A stretch of DNA of 20,655 bases from a bacterium UBA2214 (GCA_002327255.1 DCUM01000066.1:1-20655); one strand, 5' to 3'. Counted from the first letter of the stretch, positions 1 to 7,010 are shown. Made by a program: numbers and translations. The notes: a model not told the origin generated them from the letters alone.

Positions 1-34
1 GCCGGTTCTCTGTCAGGGGTTCAGGGTATCATTT
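1..34. other. window edge downstream of the last glycosyltransferase gene
   Basis: These 34 bases follow the TGA stop of the leftmost gene on the minus strand. I see no hairpin with a T-run and no convincing start codon, so whether the transcript ends here or runs into another gene outside the window cannot be decided. Confidence 0.4.
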
Positions 35-793
35 TCAGACGGTCGGCGCTTTTTGTCCCAGCTCCCAGGTCTTGGCGTATTTGGCCGCCACGTAATGGGC
101 CGAGAGCAGGCAGAGCATCAACCCCTCGATGCCGTCGCGGAATCCGCGTTTGAAGAGATACATCTTGATGAAGGCGTGCAAGGGTCTGAAAAGGATGGCG
201 CCGAGGCCGGCGCGCCGGCCTCGCGCGGACAATTCCTGCGCCGCCAGGGTCGTATAGCGGTTGAACTTGGTCATATAGTGTTCGAGGGAGTCATCGGTAT
301 AGTGCTCGAGGTCGCCGCGCAAGCGGCCGATGCCGCCCTGCAGGATCAGCCCTTCGTGCACCTGACGATCGTCGAAACGGCCGGCGCCGCGGCGGAAGAG
401 GCGCACGACGTGTCCGGGATACCAGCCGCAGTGCCTGATCCAGCGGCCGAGAAAAAAAGCCTTGCGCGGCATTTCGAAACCGGCGCACGCCGGATCAGCC
501 GCCAGGACGGCGCGGATTTCCGCGGCCAGGGGCGTCGTGACGCGTTCATCGGCATCGATCCACAATATCCACGCCCCGTGCGCCTTTTCGCAGGCGAAAT
601 TCTTCTGGCCGCTGAAACCGCGCCAGGGTTCGATATAAACGGTGTCCGTAAAAGTCCGGGCAATGGCCACGGTATCATCCTCACTCTGGCTGTCGACCAC
701 GATGAGCTCATCGGCCCAGGCGACACTCTGCAGGCAGGCGGCGATATGGCGCGCCTCGTTGCGGGTGATGACGATGACGGAGAGCGGTATCAC
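35..793 (-). CDS. GT2 family glycosyltransferase, WaaE/KdtX-like (LPS core)
   Basis: This 252-residue protein looks like a cytoplasmic-face GT-A glycosyltransferase that adds a sugar to the LPS inner core. The N-terminus has the GT2 signature (VIVITRNEA, residues 7-15; ADELIVVDSQSEDDT, 27-41), and the metal-binding DxD is in WIDADER (D80, D82). The FLGRWIRHCGWYPG block at about 114-127 and the later VHEG are typical of WaaE/KdtX relatives. The length fits that family (about 250 residues). The start is GTG, overlapping the preceding paralogue's TGA by four bases (GTGA), with GGAGG about 8 nt upstream, so translation is probably coupled. It is a tandem paralogue of the next gene. The family call is firm; the sugar donor and acceptor are unknown. 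Confidence 0.88.
   Translation of the reverse strand: MIPLSVIVITRNEARHIAACLQSVAWADELIVVDSQSEDDTVAIARTFTDTVYIEPWRGFSGQKNFACEKAHGAWILWIDADERVTTPLAAEIRAVLAADPACAGFEMPRKAFFLGRWIRHCGWYPGHVVRLFRRGAGRFDDRQVHEGLILQGGIGRLRGDLEHYTDDSLEHYMTKFNRYTTLAAQELSARGRRAGLGAILFRPLHAFIKMYLFKRGFRDGIEGLMLCLLSAHYVAAKYAKTWELGQKAPTV
417..451. repeat. 35-nt exact repeat, copy 1 (within first GT2 gene)
   Basis: Bases 417-451 are identical to 1196-1230. Both copies encode the GRWIRHCGWYP core of the two tandem GT2 paralogues. Identity at synonymous positions as well suggests recent duplication, gene conversion or unusually strong constraint. Confidence 0.8.
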
Positions 794-1575
794 CGGCTGG
801 CCTCCTCACGGCGCGCCACCTCGGCGGCGGGCAGATGCTGCAAATGCCAAATTTTCATATACATGACCATCTTGAGCAGGGCGCTGACCCAGCAGAGCAG
901 AAAACCCGCCATGCCATCGCGGAATCCGCCCTGCGCGATGTATTTGCGCAGAAAGGCCGCCAGGGGATGGGTCAAGAAATCATAACCATGCACGCGCCGA
1001 CGCTCGAGCCGGTCAAACGCCTCGAGGGTCGAATAGCGGTTCAGTTTGCCGAGGCTGTCGTGCAGGGTGGGATGGGAATAGTGATCGATGTCGCCGGTCA
1101 GGGTGGCGACGGCGCCATCGACGAGAAAGCCTTCGTGCACGCGGCTGCGGCTGACGCGGGTGCGGTCGCGCCGGAAGAGGCGCACCTGATAGCCCGGATA
1201 CCAGCCGCAGTGCCTGATCCAGCGGCCGAGGAAATAGGAGCGCCGCGCAATGCGGTAGCCCTCCGCGGCGACACGCTCTTGCGCCAGCAACTGGCGGATC
1301 GACAGTGCCAATTCGGGTCGTATCCGTTCATCGGCATCCAGGGAGAGCACCCAGGGGTGGGAGCACTGCTCGAGGGCGAATTGCTTCTGATCCGCAAAAC
1401 CCGTCCACTCACGGTGCATGACCCGCGCGCCCAGCTTCTCACAGATGGCCGCCGTATCGTCCGTGCTGCCGGCGTCGACCACGACGATCTCATCGGCCCA
1501 GGCCACGCTGCGCAGGCAGTCGCCGATGTTGGCCGCTTCATTGCGGGTGATGATGGCGATGGATATTTTTTTCAT
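790..1575 (-). CDS. GT2 family glycosyltransferase, WaaE/KdtX-like, tandem paralogue
   Basis: A 261-residue GT2 enzyme related over its whole length to the gene that follows it. It has ISIAIITRNEAANIGDC at the N-terminus, ADEIVVVDAGSTDDT at about 27-41, the DxD in SLDADER (D80, D82), and the same FLGRWIRHCGWYPG block at about 115-128 followed by RLFRRDR and VHEG. I start it at ATG 1575 rather than the in-frame TTG at 1587, because family members begin right at the first beta strand. It lies 22 nt after the GT9 stop and overlaps the next gene by four bases, so GT9-GT2-GT2 is one transcription unit. The role in adding core sugars is inferred from family and neighbours. Confidence 0.87.
   Translation of the reverse strand: MKKISIAIITRNEAANIGDCLRSVAWADEIVVVDAGSTDDTAAICEKLGARVMHREWTGFADQKQFALEQCSHPWVLSLDADERIRPELALSIRQLLAQERVAAEGYRIARRSYFLGRWIRHCGWYPGYQVRLFRRDRTRVSRSRVHEGFLVDGAVATLTGDIDHYSHPTLHDSLGKLNRYSTLEAFDRLERRRVHGYDFLTHPLAAFLRKYIAQGGFRDGMAGFLLCWVSALLKMVMYMKIWHLQHLPAAEVARREEASR
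1196..1230. repeat. 35-nt exact repeat, copy 2 (within second GT2 gene)
   Basis: This is the second copy of the 35-base identity with 417-451, in the same orientation and reading frame of the paralogous GT2 gene. Sequence flanking the block diverges immediately on both sides. Confidence 0.8.
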
Positions 1576-1597
1576 TATTTTGCTCAACGATTTCGTA

Positions 1598-2686
1598 TCA
1601 AATCAGGGGCGCAATCTGCAGACGTTGCAGGGCGCGGCGCGTTGCCGCCATCACCTCATCAACCGTCAACGATTGCATGCAGGCCGCGTGATCACAATCG
1701 AGACGGTTGCAGCCGAGGCAATCGAGCCCCTCCTTGACGACGATCTCGTGGCCGTCGCCATAAGGCCCTTGCAGGCGATGGTTGGTCGGACCAAAGAGCG
1801 CCACGCAGGGCGTGCCCGCGGCGGCGGCGATGTGCATCGGCCCGGAATCCGTGCTGACGAGCAAATGGACTCTTTCGAGAATCGCCGCCAGTTCCTTGAG
1901 AGGGGTCGGCGGGATGAGCGTCAGCGGATGCGGACAAAGGGCCTGCAGCCGCAGGGCGTCGGCGTGTTCACCAGGGCCCCAGATGACGATGATTTTGACC
2001 GGGTATTCCCGGGCCAGGCGAGCGGCCAGAGCGGCAAAACGGTCGACCGGCCAGCGCTTGGCGGGCCAGCCGCCGGAAAAATTGACGGCGACCACCTTGC
2101 TTTCCAGCAGGCCTGCTTCACGCCAAAAATCGCCGGCAAAATCGCGATGGTGCTGCGCAATGGCCATGGTGAGACGCCGGGATGGGGTGGGAATGCCAAG
2201 GTGCTGCAGCGCGTCCAGGTGCCATTCCGCTTCATGGATTTCATGGGCGCGCGACGGCACGACGACATTGTAAAACCACTGCCGGATGCGGTAATCATAG
2301 CCGACGCGCCACGCGGCGCCGCTCAACCGGGTGATCAGCGCGCTGCGCGGATTGCCGAAGAAATCGAACACCAGATCGAATTTTTGCCGGCGTATGGAGC
2401 GGAGGAAATTCCAATTCGCGCGCAGGCGCGCCAGGGGCCGCAGCTGCGCCGTTGCCTTGCGCTCGAGAACCAGGACCTGCTGCAGCTCCGGGTGGCCCAG
2501 CACGACCTCCGCACAGGGCGCTTCGGTCAGAAAGGCCAAATGGGCGTGCGGAAAAGCCCGGCGCAGATTATCGATGACGATGGTGGACATCACCACATCG
2601 CCGATGGCGCGCAGCTTGATGATGAGAATCCGGTGGATGGCGGAAAAATCGATGCGAACCGGCTTGTCGTTGCTGTGGTGCAGCAT
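1598..2686 (-). CDS. GT9 family glycosyltransferase, LPS heptosyltransferase-like
   Basis: A 362-residue GT-B enzyme of the ADP-heptose:LPS heptosyltransferase family (GT9). The N-terminal domain opens with RILIIKLRAIGDVVMST (about 19-35), including the AIGD motif. The C-terminal donor domain has VNFSGGWPAKRWPVDRF, STDSGPMHIAAAAGTPC and LFGPTN, all standard GT9 landmarks. A cysteine cluster near the C-terminus (CLGCNRLDC, later AAC) is seen in a subset of GT9 proteins. A longer frame extends to 2725, but that start lies inside the terminator hairpin. ATG 2686, with GGGA about 8 nt upstream, is therefore preferred. The gene begins only 22 nt after the terminator stem. The transferred sugar, heptose or another, cannot be told from sequence. 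Confidence 0.88.
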   Translation of the reverse strand: MLHHSNDKPVRIDFSAIHRILIIKLRAIGDVVMSTIVIDNLRRAFPHAHLAFLTEAPCAEVVLGHPELQQVLVLERKATAQLRPLARLRANWNFLRSIRRQKFDLVFDFFGNPRSALITRLSGAAWRVGYDYRIRQWFYNVVVPSRAHEIHEAEWHLDALQHLGIPTPSRRLTMAIAQHHRDFAGDFWREAGLLESKVVAVNFSGGWPAKRWPVDRFAALAARLAREYPVKIIVIWGPGEHADALRLQALCPHPLTLIPPTPLKELAAILERVHLLVSTDSGPMHIAAAAGTPCVALFGPTNHRLQGPYGDGHEIVVKEGLDCLGCNRLDCDHAACMQSLTVDEVMAATRRALQRLQIAPLI

Positions 2687-2708
2687 GATCACGATCCCAA
2701 AATGATGA

Positions 2709-2736
2709 AAAAGCCCGGAGGACATTCCGGGCTTTT
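2709..2736 (-). terminator. intrinsic terminator after the NUDIX gene
   Basis: A perfect 11-bp inverted repeat (2709-2719 with 2726-2736) has a 6-base loop and a GC-rich core (GCCCGGA/TCCGGGC). On the minus strand it ends in TTTTTCATCATTTT. It lies 27 nt after the NUDIX stop and 22 nt before the GT9 start, so it should end or attenuate the acidic-protein/NUDIX transcript. On the plus strand the trailing T-run is short, so minus-strand function is more likely. Confidence 0.85.
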
Positions 2737-2763
2737 AAGAAAAAGCGATTGACATGGTTTTTA

Positions 2764-3258
2764 TCATGAACGGTTTTGCCAGGCGAGTCCTTTGTGGACG
2801 AGCTCTCTGGTCTCCGCCGTGGTATCCAGACCGTCAAGATCATTCAGCGTGAACCAGCCGGCTGCCTCGACATCATCTCCCGCGCAGACCTGGCCATCGA
2901 GATAGATGCCGAGATAATCGAGCACGACATAGTGATAATCGATGCAAGTTTCATTTTTTTCAATGAACTGAAAAATTTCCGGATCTGTGCCGAAACGCGC
3001 CCGCACCTGGCACTCTTCGTAAAGTTCGCGATGCAGGGCGCTGGTGATGGTTTCGCCCAGCCGGATCAATCCGCCCGGAGGCGTCCATACGCCTTTGCGG
3101 GGCGGCTTGCCCCGTTTGACCAGAAGAAAGGAATCATTGCGAAAGACCAAAGCGCCGACACCGAGGCGCGGAAAGTCGGGCCGGAATCGTCCCTCTTCAT
3201 CACCCGGCGTCGTGAGCTTGTTCGAGGGCCGCTGAGAAATATCCCCGATTATTCCCAA
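2764..3258 (-). CDS. NUDIX hydrolase
   Basis: A 164-residue protein that should hydrolyse a nucleoside diphosphate linked to another moiety. The fold start (LGVGALVF, about 32-39) and KRGKPPRKGVWTPPGG (48-63) resemble the ADP-ribose pyrophosphatase/MutT-like branch. The Nudix box runs G63-x5-E69-x7-R77-E78-L-Y-E81-E82-C-Q-V; the metal-binding glutamates are all present, but the usual glycine near the end is Gln84. No ATG lies upstream of the fold. The likely start is TTG 3258, inside the end of the acidic-protein gene (10-nt overlap), with GAAGG about 9 nt upstream. That gives a 25-30-residue N-terminal tail before the conserved fold. Translation is probably coupled to the acidic gene. The substrate is unknown; a nucleotide-sugar is possible given the neighbours, but nothing in the sequence proves it. 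Confidence 0.85.
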   Translation of the reverse strand: MGIIGDISQRPSNKLTTPGDEEGRFRPDFPRLGVGALVFRNDSFLLVKRGKPPRKGVWTPPGGLIRLGETITSALHRELYEECQVRARFGTDPEIFQFIEKNETCIDYHYVVLDYLGIYLDGQVCAGDDVEAAGWFTLNDLDGLDTTAETRELVHKGLAWQNRS

Positions 3259-3551
3259 TCGTCATCGCCTTCCCATTCGGGGGTGCCATCCAGCCAATCT
3301 TCTTCATTCTCTTCTTCCCATTCGTCATCGTCGTCCCAGTCATCATCATCGTCTTCCCAGAACTCGTCGTCCCAATCATCATCATCTTCGAGTTCGAGAT
3401 CTTCGGTGGCGATTTCAGCCTCTTCATCTATGACTTCTTCGAGTTCCTCCTCTTCAGGATCATCCTCATCTTCCTGCGCTTCCTCTTCATCGTCCTGCGG
3501 GAGGTTCTCGTCCTGCAAATCATCATCGTCAACGAATTTCTTTGCTGCCAT
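3249..3551 (-). CDS. extremely acidic Trp-punctuated small protein, unknown function
   Basis: I do not recognise this 100-residue protein. By count it has 32 Asp and 29 Glu, only two Lys (both near the N-terminus, MAAKKF) and no Arg, His or Cys. Seven Trp occur at 60, 65, 72, 78, 86, 93 and 99, all in the last 41 residues and spaced 5-8 apart; the first half carries scattered Leu/Val/Ile instead. It should be disordered or fold only with a partner or cations. There is no signal peptide or membrane segment. It is a credible gene: it has ATG with GAGGT 4 nt upstream, its own candidate promoter, mixed GAT/GAC and GAA/GAG codons, and a coupled downstream NUDIX gene. Possible roles, all speculative, are cation binding, nucleic-acid mimicry or a partner for a basic protein. 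Confidence 0.72.
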   Translation of the reverse strand: MAAKKFVDDDDLQDENLPQDDEEEAQEDEDDPEEEELEEVIDEEAEIATEDLELEDDDDWDDEFWEDDDDDWDDDDEWEEENEEDWLDGTPEWEGDDDWE

Positions 3552-3593
3552 TGTTACCTCGGTTTTTGTAAATGTTACGGATGAAATCGACCA

Positions 3594-3622
3594 AAAATAT
3601 CAAATGGAAAGTAAAGATGCAA
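3594..3622 (-). promoter_or_regulatory. candidate sigma70-type promoter for the acidic protein/NUDIX pair
   Basis: On the minus strand TTGCAT (3617-3622) and TATTTT (3594-3599) are separated by exactly 17 nt. They lie about 43-70 nt upstream of the acidic-protein ATG, in an AT-rich intergenic stretch within a GC-rich window. Each hexamer matches consensus in four or five positions. In AT-rich DNA a chance match is possible; a second -10-like TATAAT near 3680 lacks a good -35. Confidence 0.42.
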
Positions 3623-3635
3623 CAATATTTTTTAC

Positions 3636-3674
3636 TTTGTGCATCCAGGCTCATTAATCTTGATATTGCACAAA
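3636..3674. repeat. 8-bp inverted repeat (TTTGTGCA/TGCACAAA) in AT-rich intergenic region
   Basis: TTTGTGCA at 3636-3643 is mirrored by TGCACAAA at 3667-3674, with 23 nt between. It lies between the GT9 stop (3689) and the candidate promoter of the acidic gene. There is no T-run after it on the minus strand, so it is not a standard terminator. An operator or an mRNA hairpin is possible. Confidence 0.4.
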
Positions 3675-3688
3675 TAATTATAATTTAT

Positions 3689-4801
3689 TTAATTAAATCT
3701 CTTTCTCGACAGCAGGGCCCGGCTTTCGGTCACGACTTTTTCCACGGTGACAGAGGCGCAGAGATGATCCTCAGCCCTGACGGCGACAAAGGAATCTCCC
3801 CAGGGTTTCCATAACGCCGGATTTGTGGGCCCGAAAATGGCGACCAGGGGTGTCCCCACCGCGGCGCCGACGTGCATGACACCCGTATCGTTGCAGAGGA
3901 AGAGCTGTGCCAGGGACAAGATGGCTGCCAGTTTGCGGATATCCTGCTGCAGCGAAGAGATCGCCGGCACGGTCAAGGCGGCCCGGAGGCGTTCGCCCAG
4001 AGCCCCTTCATGCTGGCCCCAGGTCAGATAGAGCTGGGCGTTGCCGGTTTGTGCCAGCCGGGTAGCAGCCTGTGCAAAATTTTCCACGGGCCAGCGGTTG
4101 CCGGCCTTGCCCGCGCCGGGATGGATCGCGATGAGCGGCCGCTCAGGCCGCCAGCCGAGCTCGAGCAGATGACGTTTCGCCCAATCGACCTCTTCCTGGC
4201 GCAGCCGCATGTGTTCCCGCAAATCCTCGCCCGCGATGCCGATATAGCGGACGATATCGAGATTCCGCTGACTCTGGTGCACTTCTTCAGGACGGTACGG
4301 CGCGATCAGATTATAGAAAAAATTACGGGTGGTTCCCTGAAACCGGCGGTGTTCAGAACCCAGGACGTAGCGCCGCGCCGCCCAGCGGCCGATGAGATCA
4401 CTGGTCAGGGAGTGCGACACGGTATTGAGCACGATCACCAGATCCGATTTGTGGCGGAAGAGCGCCAGCACCCGGCGCAAAGCCCGCCAGGTCCAATCCG
4501 TGCCGTGTTCGTAAAAGGGGATGACCGCATCGATGGTTTCGTTGGCTTCAGCCACCGCAGCCGTATATTTGCGCGCCACCACGCTGATATGGGCATTCGG
4601 AAAACGCTGCCGCACCGCCTTGAAAACCGGCGTCGCGAGCAGAAAATCCCCCAGTTGATCGTGCTGGCGTACGATGAGGATGCGTTCGATGGAGGTCCAA
4701 TCGGCCTCATCAGGCGTCATTTCGCGGTATCCGAACATTTTTTCAAACAGATAAAGCTGTTTGTGTTTGAAAAACTGTTCGAAACGATTCCAGGGTTTCA
4801 C
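3689..4801 (-). CDS. GT9 family glycosyltransferase, LPS heptosyltransferase-like
   Basis: A 370-residue GT-B enzyme of the GT9 family. After a roughly 35-residue N-terminal extension, the first domain begins ILIVRQHDQLGDFLLATPVF (41-60), with the family GD at 51-52. The C-terminal half has IAIHPGAGKAGNRWPVENF, FLCNDTGVMHVGAAVGTPL and IFGPTNP. It lacks the C-terminal cysteine cluster of the other GT9 gene in the window, so the two are divergent paralogues with probably different substrates. The GTG start overlaps the preceding GT4 stop by four bases (GTGA). The stop (TAA) is followed by the AT-rich intergenic stretch. The donor is likely an ADP- or nucleotide-activated sugar; whether it is heptose is not determined. 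Confidence 0.88.
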   Translation of the reverse strand: MKPWNRFEQFFKHKQLYLFEKMFGYREMTPDEADWTSIERILIVRQHDQLGDFLLATPVFKAVRQRFPNAHISVVARKYTAAVAEANETIDAVIPFYEHGTDWTWRALRRVLALFRHKSDLVIVLNTVSHSLTSDLIGRWAARRYVLGSEHRRFQGTTRNFFYNLIAPYRPEEVHQSQRNLDIVRYIGIAGEDLREHMRLRQEEVDWAKRHLLELGWRPERPLIAIHPGAGKAGNRWPVENFAQAATRLAQTGNAQLYLTWGQHEGALGERLRAALTVPAISSLQQDIRKLAAILSLAQLFLCNDTGVMHVGAAVGTPLVAIFGPTNPALWKPWGDSFVAVRAEDHLCASVTVEKVVTESRALLSRKRFN

Positions 4802-5904
4802 GATGACACCCTCTTGTCGAGGACACGCCCGAAAAGCTGTTCCAGTTCATCGACCATGCGGGCGAGTGTAAAATGTTTTTCCACGCGCTGGCGGCCCGCC
4901 CGGCCCATGGCAGCCGCACGTCCGGGATCGTTGAGCAGTTCGCACAAGGCGTTGCCGAGCGCCTGTGCATCCCGCACCGGAACGACATAACCGGTCACAC
5001 CATGGACGACGATCTCCGGCATGGAACTGACCGCGGTGGTGATGCACGGCTTGCCCGCGGCCATGGCTTCGATGAGCACGATCCCGAAACCTTCCCACAG
5101 GGAGGGCAGCACCAGCACATCGATATCGCGCATCACCTCTTCCACCCCGGCGACAAATCCCGCCAGATGAACCGCTCCGGTGAGGTGATTTTCGCGGCAA
5201 AAGGTCTCGATCCAGGGGCGCAGGGGGCCCTCGCCGACCAGGGCGAGCCGGGCCGCGGGGAATTGGCGCCAGGTTTCCCTGAAAGCGGGGAGCAGCCATT
5301 CGAGTCCCTTGCGTTCATCGAGCTGTCCCACAAATCCGATCACAAAATGCTGCCTCTCTAACCCCAGGCGGCTGCGAAAGTTCCCGCTGGCAGGCAGCAA
5401 AAAGGGCTGCGGATCGATGCCGTTATAGATGACGTGAATCCGCTGCGGATCGAGCCACGGGGCGTTGCGCAGCAGCGCTTTTTGGGTGGCCTGCGAATTG
5501 GCAATGACGGCGGAGGCGAGCACGTTGTAGGTGAAGCGATAGCGCCAGCGGTTTTTCAGCGGGTAATCGATGCCGCGCCGTGCGATGACGCGACAGCCGG
5601 GTGCGCATCGTGCCGCGATGCCCATGAAACGCAATTCCTTGTCCATGTTGGTCAGGATGATCTGATAGTGTTCCGCGCGCAACAGACGGATGGCGCGCCA
5701 GATCGTGAGCGGGCCAAAATCGCCGCGCACCGGCATGGCATGCACCGTGATGCCGGCTTCACTGGCGCGCCGGGCCACCTCCGTGCCGGGCCGGCACAAC
5801 AGGGCCACCGTATGCCCGCGGCGCTGCAGTTCGCTCAGCGCGCGCAGCATCCATACCTCCCCGCCGCCGAACATCTGGATGGTATTTGCAAAAAGAATTT
5901 TCAT
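4798..5904 (-). CDS. GT4 family glycosyltransferase
   Basis: A 368-residue retaining GT-B glycosyltransferase. The N-terminal acceptor domain has the glycine-rich loop FGGGEVWML (12-20). The donor-domain landmarks are VIANSQAT (133-140), FVGQLDERKGLEWLL (191-205) and the EX7E motif EGFGIVLIE (E271, E279) followed by MAAGKPCITT. Length is normal for GT4. The frame remains open upstream to 6018, but that part lies inside the preceding gene. ATG 5904 begins exactly at the first beta strand and sits 4 nt after the upstream TGA. It forms a run with the upstream GT-B gene and the downstream GT9 gene. A role in LPS core or surface-glycan assembly is inferred from neighbours. Confidence 0.9.
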   Translation of the reverse strand: MKILFANTIQMFGGGEVWMLRALSELQRRGHTVALLCRPGTEVARRASEAGITVHAMPVRGDFGPLTIWRAIRLLRAEHYQIILTNMDKELRFMGIAARCAPGCRVIARRGIDYPLKNRWRYRFTYNVLASAVIANSQATQKALLRNAPWLDPQRIHVIYNGIDPQPFLLPASGNFRSRLGLERQHFVIGFVGQLDERKGLEWLLPAFRETWRQFPAARLALVGEGPLRPWIETFCRENHLTGAVHLAGFVAGVEEVMRDIDVLVLPSLWEGFGIVLIEAMAAGKPCITTAVSSMPEIVVHGVTGYVVPVRDAQALGNALCELLNDPGRAAAMGRAGRQRVEKHFTLARMVDELEQLFGRVLDKRVSS

Positions 5905-5908
5905 ACGT

Positions 5909-6997
5909 TCATAATCCCGCCAATCGATGGATCTGCTGCACCACCGCTCTGGCATCATGATGGCGGGCGACCCACTGCGGGCCCGCCAGGCTGAGATGCC
6001 GCCTGTAATCCCCGTCATCGAGCAGCCGCTCCAGCTCCTGCATCAGATTCCCTGCATTCACCTCCACAAAGGGATGATCGGGATAGGCTTCTGCGAATCC
6101 GGGCGCGAGACAACTGAGCGCCGGAATGCCCATGGCCAGTGCCTCGAGCGCATTGATGCCATAACCAAGATCGCCGATCTGATCGACGAAGAGATCGCAG
6201 CTGCCCTTGAGGGCGATGGCGGCGTCATAGGGAAGTCTTTCAATGAGGGCGATCTCCACACGGCCCTTTCTGCTCAGTTCCTGCAAAACAGGGATGATCT
6301 CGTCGCTGCCTTTGGCAGCCCGGCTGGTGGGCGCATGTCCGATGCGCAGCACACGGCGTGACCGGGTGGTATCGCGCGGTCTGAAACGCCGGACGTCAAA
6401 GGGGAAAAAAACGTGATGCAAACGCGGATGCAGCAGGCGATGATCGAATTCAACCGACACATTGAGGCAGCTGACATCATCGATTTCCGGGATGACGCCG
6501 CGCGTGCGCAGATCGCTGCCCGTATAGCAGCAGATGATGCAGCGCCCGGCTGTGCGCATGGCCGGGATGAAATGCGGCTGGCGCGTGAAATCGAGTCCGC
6601 CATCGAGCTGATAGACATCGAATCCCTCCAGTTCATGGGCGCGTATGGCCGCCTGGATTTTGGGGCGCCAGAGACGGTCGCGCATCCGTACCAGCAGCCT
6701 TTCCAGGACGCCATGCGGCTGCCAGCGCAGCGGGATTTGTTGCGGAATGCGCAGCCGGTTATCGACGCGCTGCCGTTCCGGGGCGGATACGAGACGTTTG
6801 ATCCATCGCGTGCCGGAAAAATCGATGAAGGGCAATTCGAGACAGATGTCTTCGTAATAGCGGCGGCGGTCGCGAAAAAGGGTCACCAAGCGACTCTCGT
6901 GACCCAATTCCCGTTCAGCCCGAACCAGTTCGCCGGGAACCCCGGAAAGGTTGGTTGGGGCGATATGTACGATTTTCAGTTTATGCAAATCAGACAT
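5909..6997 (-). CDS. GT4-like GT-B glycosyltransferase, divergent
   Basis: A 362-residue protein with a GT-B shape: LKIVHIAPTNLSGVPGELVR at the N-terminus (7-26) resembles a GT4 acceptor loop. The region around LRIGHAPTSRAAKGSDEII (217-235) and DLGYGINALEALAMGIPALS (276-295) matches the donor-domain pattern, with the GSDEI piece being common in glycosyltransferases of polysaccharide loci. The second Glu of the EX7E motif is present (E285), but the first position is Leu277 instead of Glu. It starts at ATG 6997, 13 nt after the FemAB-like gene, and ends 4 nt before the next GT4 gene. It could be an enzyme of a divergent GT4 subfamily or a degenerate one; the substrate is unknown. Confidence 0.75.
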   Translation of the reverse strand: MSDLHKLKIVHIAPTNLSGVPGELVRAERELGHESRLVTLFRDRRRYYEDICLELPFIDFSGTRWIKRLVSAPERQRVDNRLRIPQQIPLRWQPHGVLERLLVRMRDRLWRPKIQAAIRAHELEGFDVYQLDGGLDFTRQPHFIPAMRTAGRCIICCYTGSDLRTRGVIPEIDDVSCLNVSVEFDHRLLHPRLHHVFFPFDVRRFRPRDTTRSRRVLRIGHAPTSRAAKGSDEIIPVLQELSRKGRVEIALIERLPYDAAIALKGSCDLFVDQIGDLGYGINALEALAMGIPALSCLAPGFAEAYPDHPFVEVNAGNLMQELERLLDDGDYRRHLSLAGPQWVARHHDARAVVQQIHRLAGL

Positions 6998-7010
6998 CCG
7001 GCCGGCTTGA

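Noticed and set aside
53..2752. Several overlapping plus-strand frames of 300-440 residues opposite the GT2 and GT9 genes
   Set aside because: They are antisense shadows of glycosyltransferase genes that have complete motifs; no ribosome sites or family signatures were seen on the plus strand.
3260..3540. Apparent TCATCA/TCTTCC trinucleotide microsatellite
   Set aside because: The units are not exact; synonymous codons are mixed and Trp codons interrupt at spaced positions, which fits protein-level selection better than slippage repeats.
2776..3657. Plus-strand serine-rich frame
   Set aside because: The Ser runs are the complement of GAT/GAC/GAA/GAG codons in the acidic gene (TCATC patterns), and the rest is opposite the NUDIX gene.
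5905..6018. Upstream extension of the GT4 frame to a longer start
   Set aside because: It lies inside the preceding glycosyltransferase gene and adds 38 non-conserved residues before the first beta strand.
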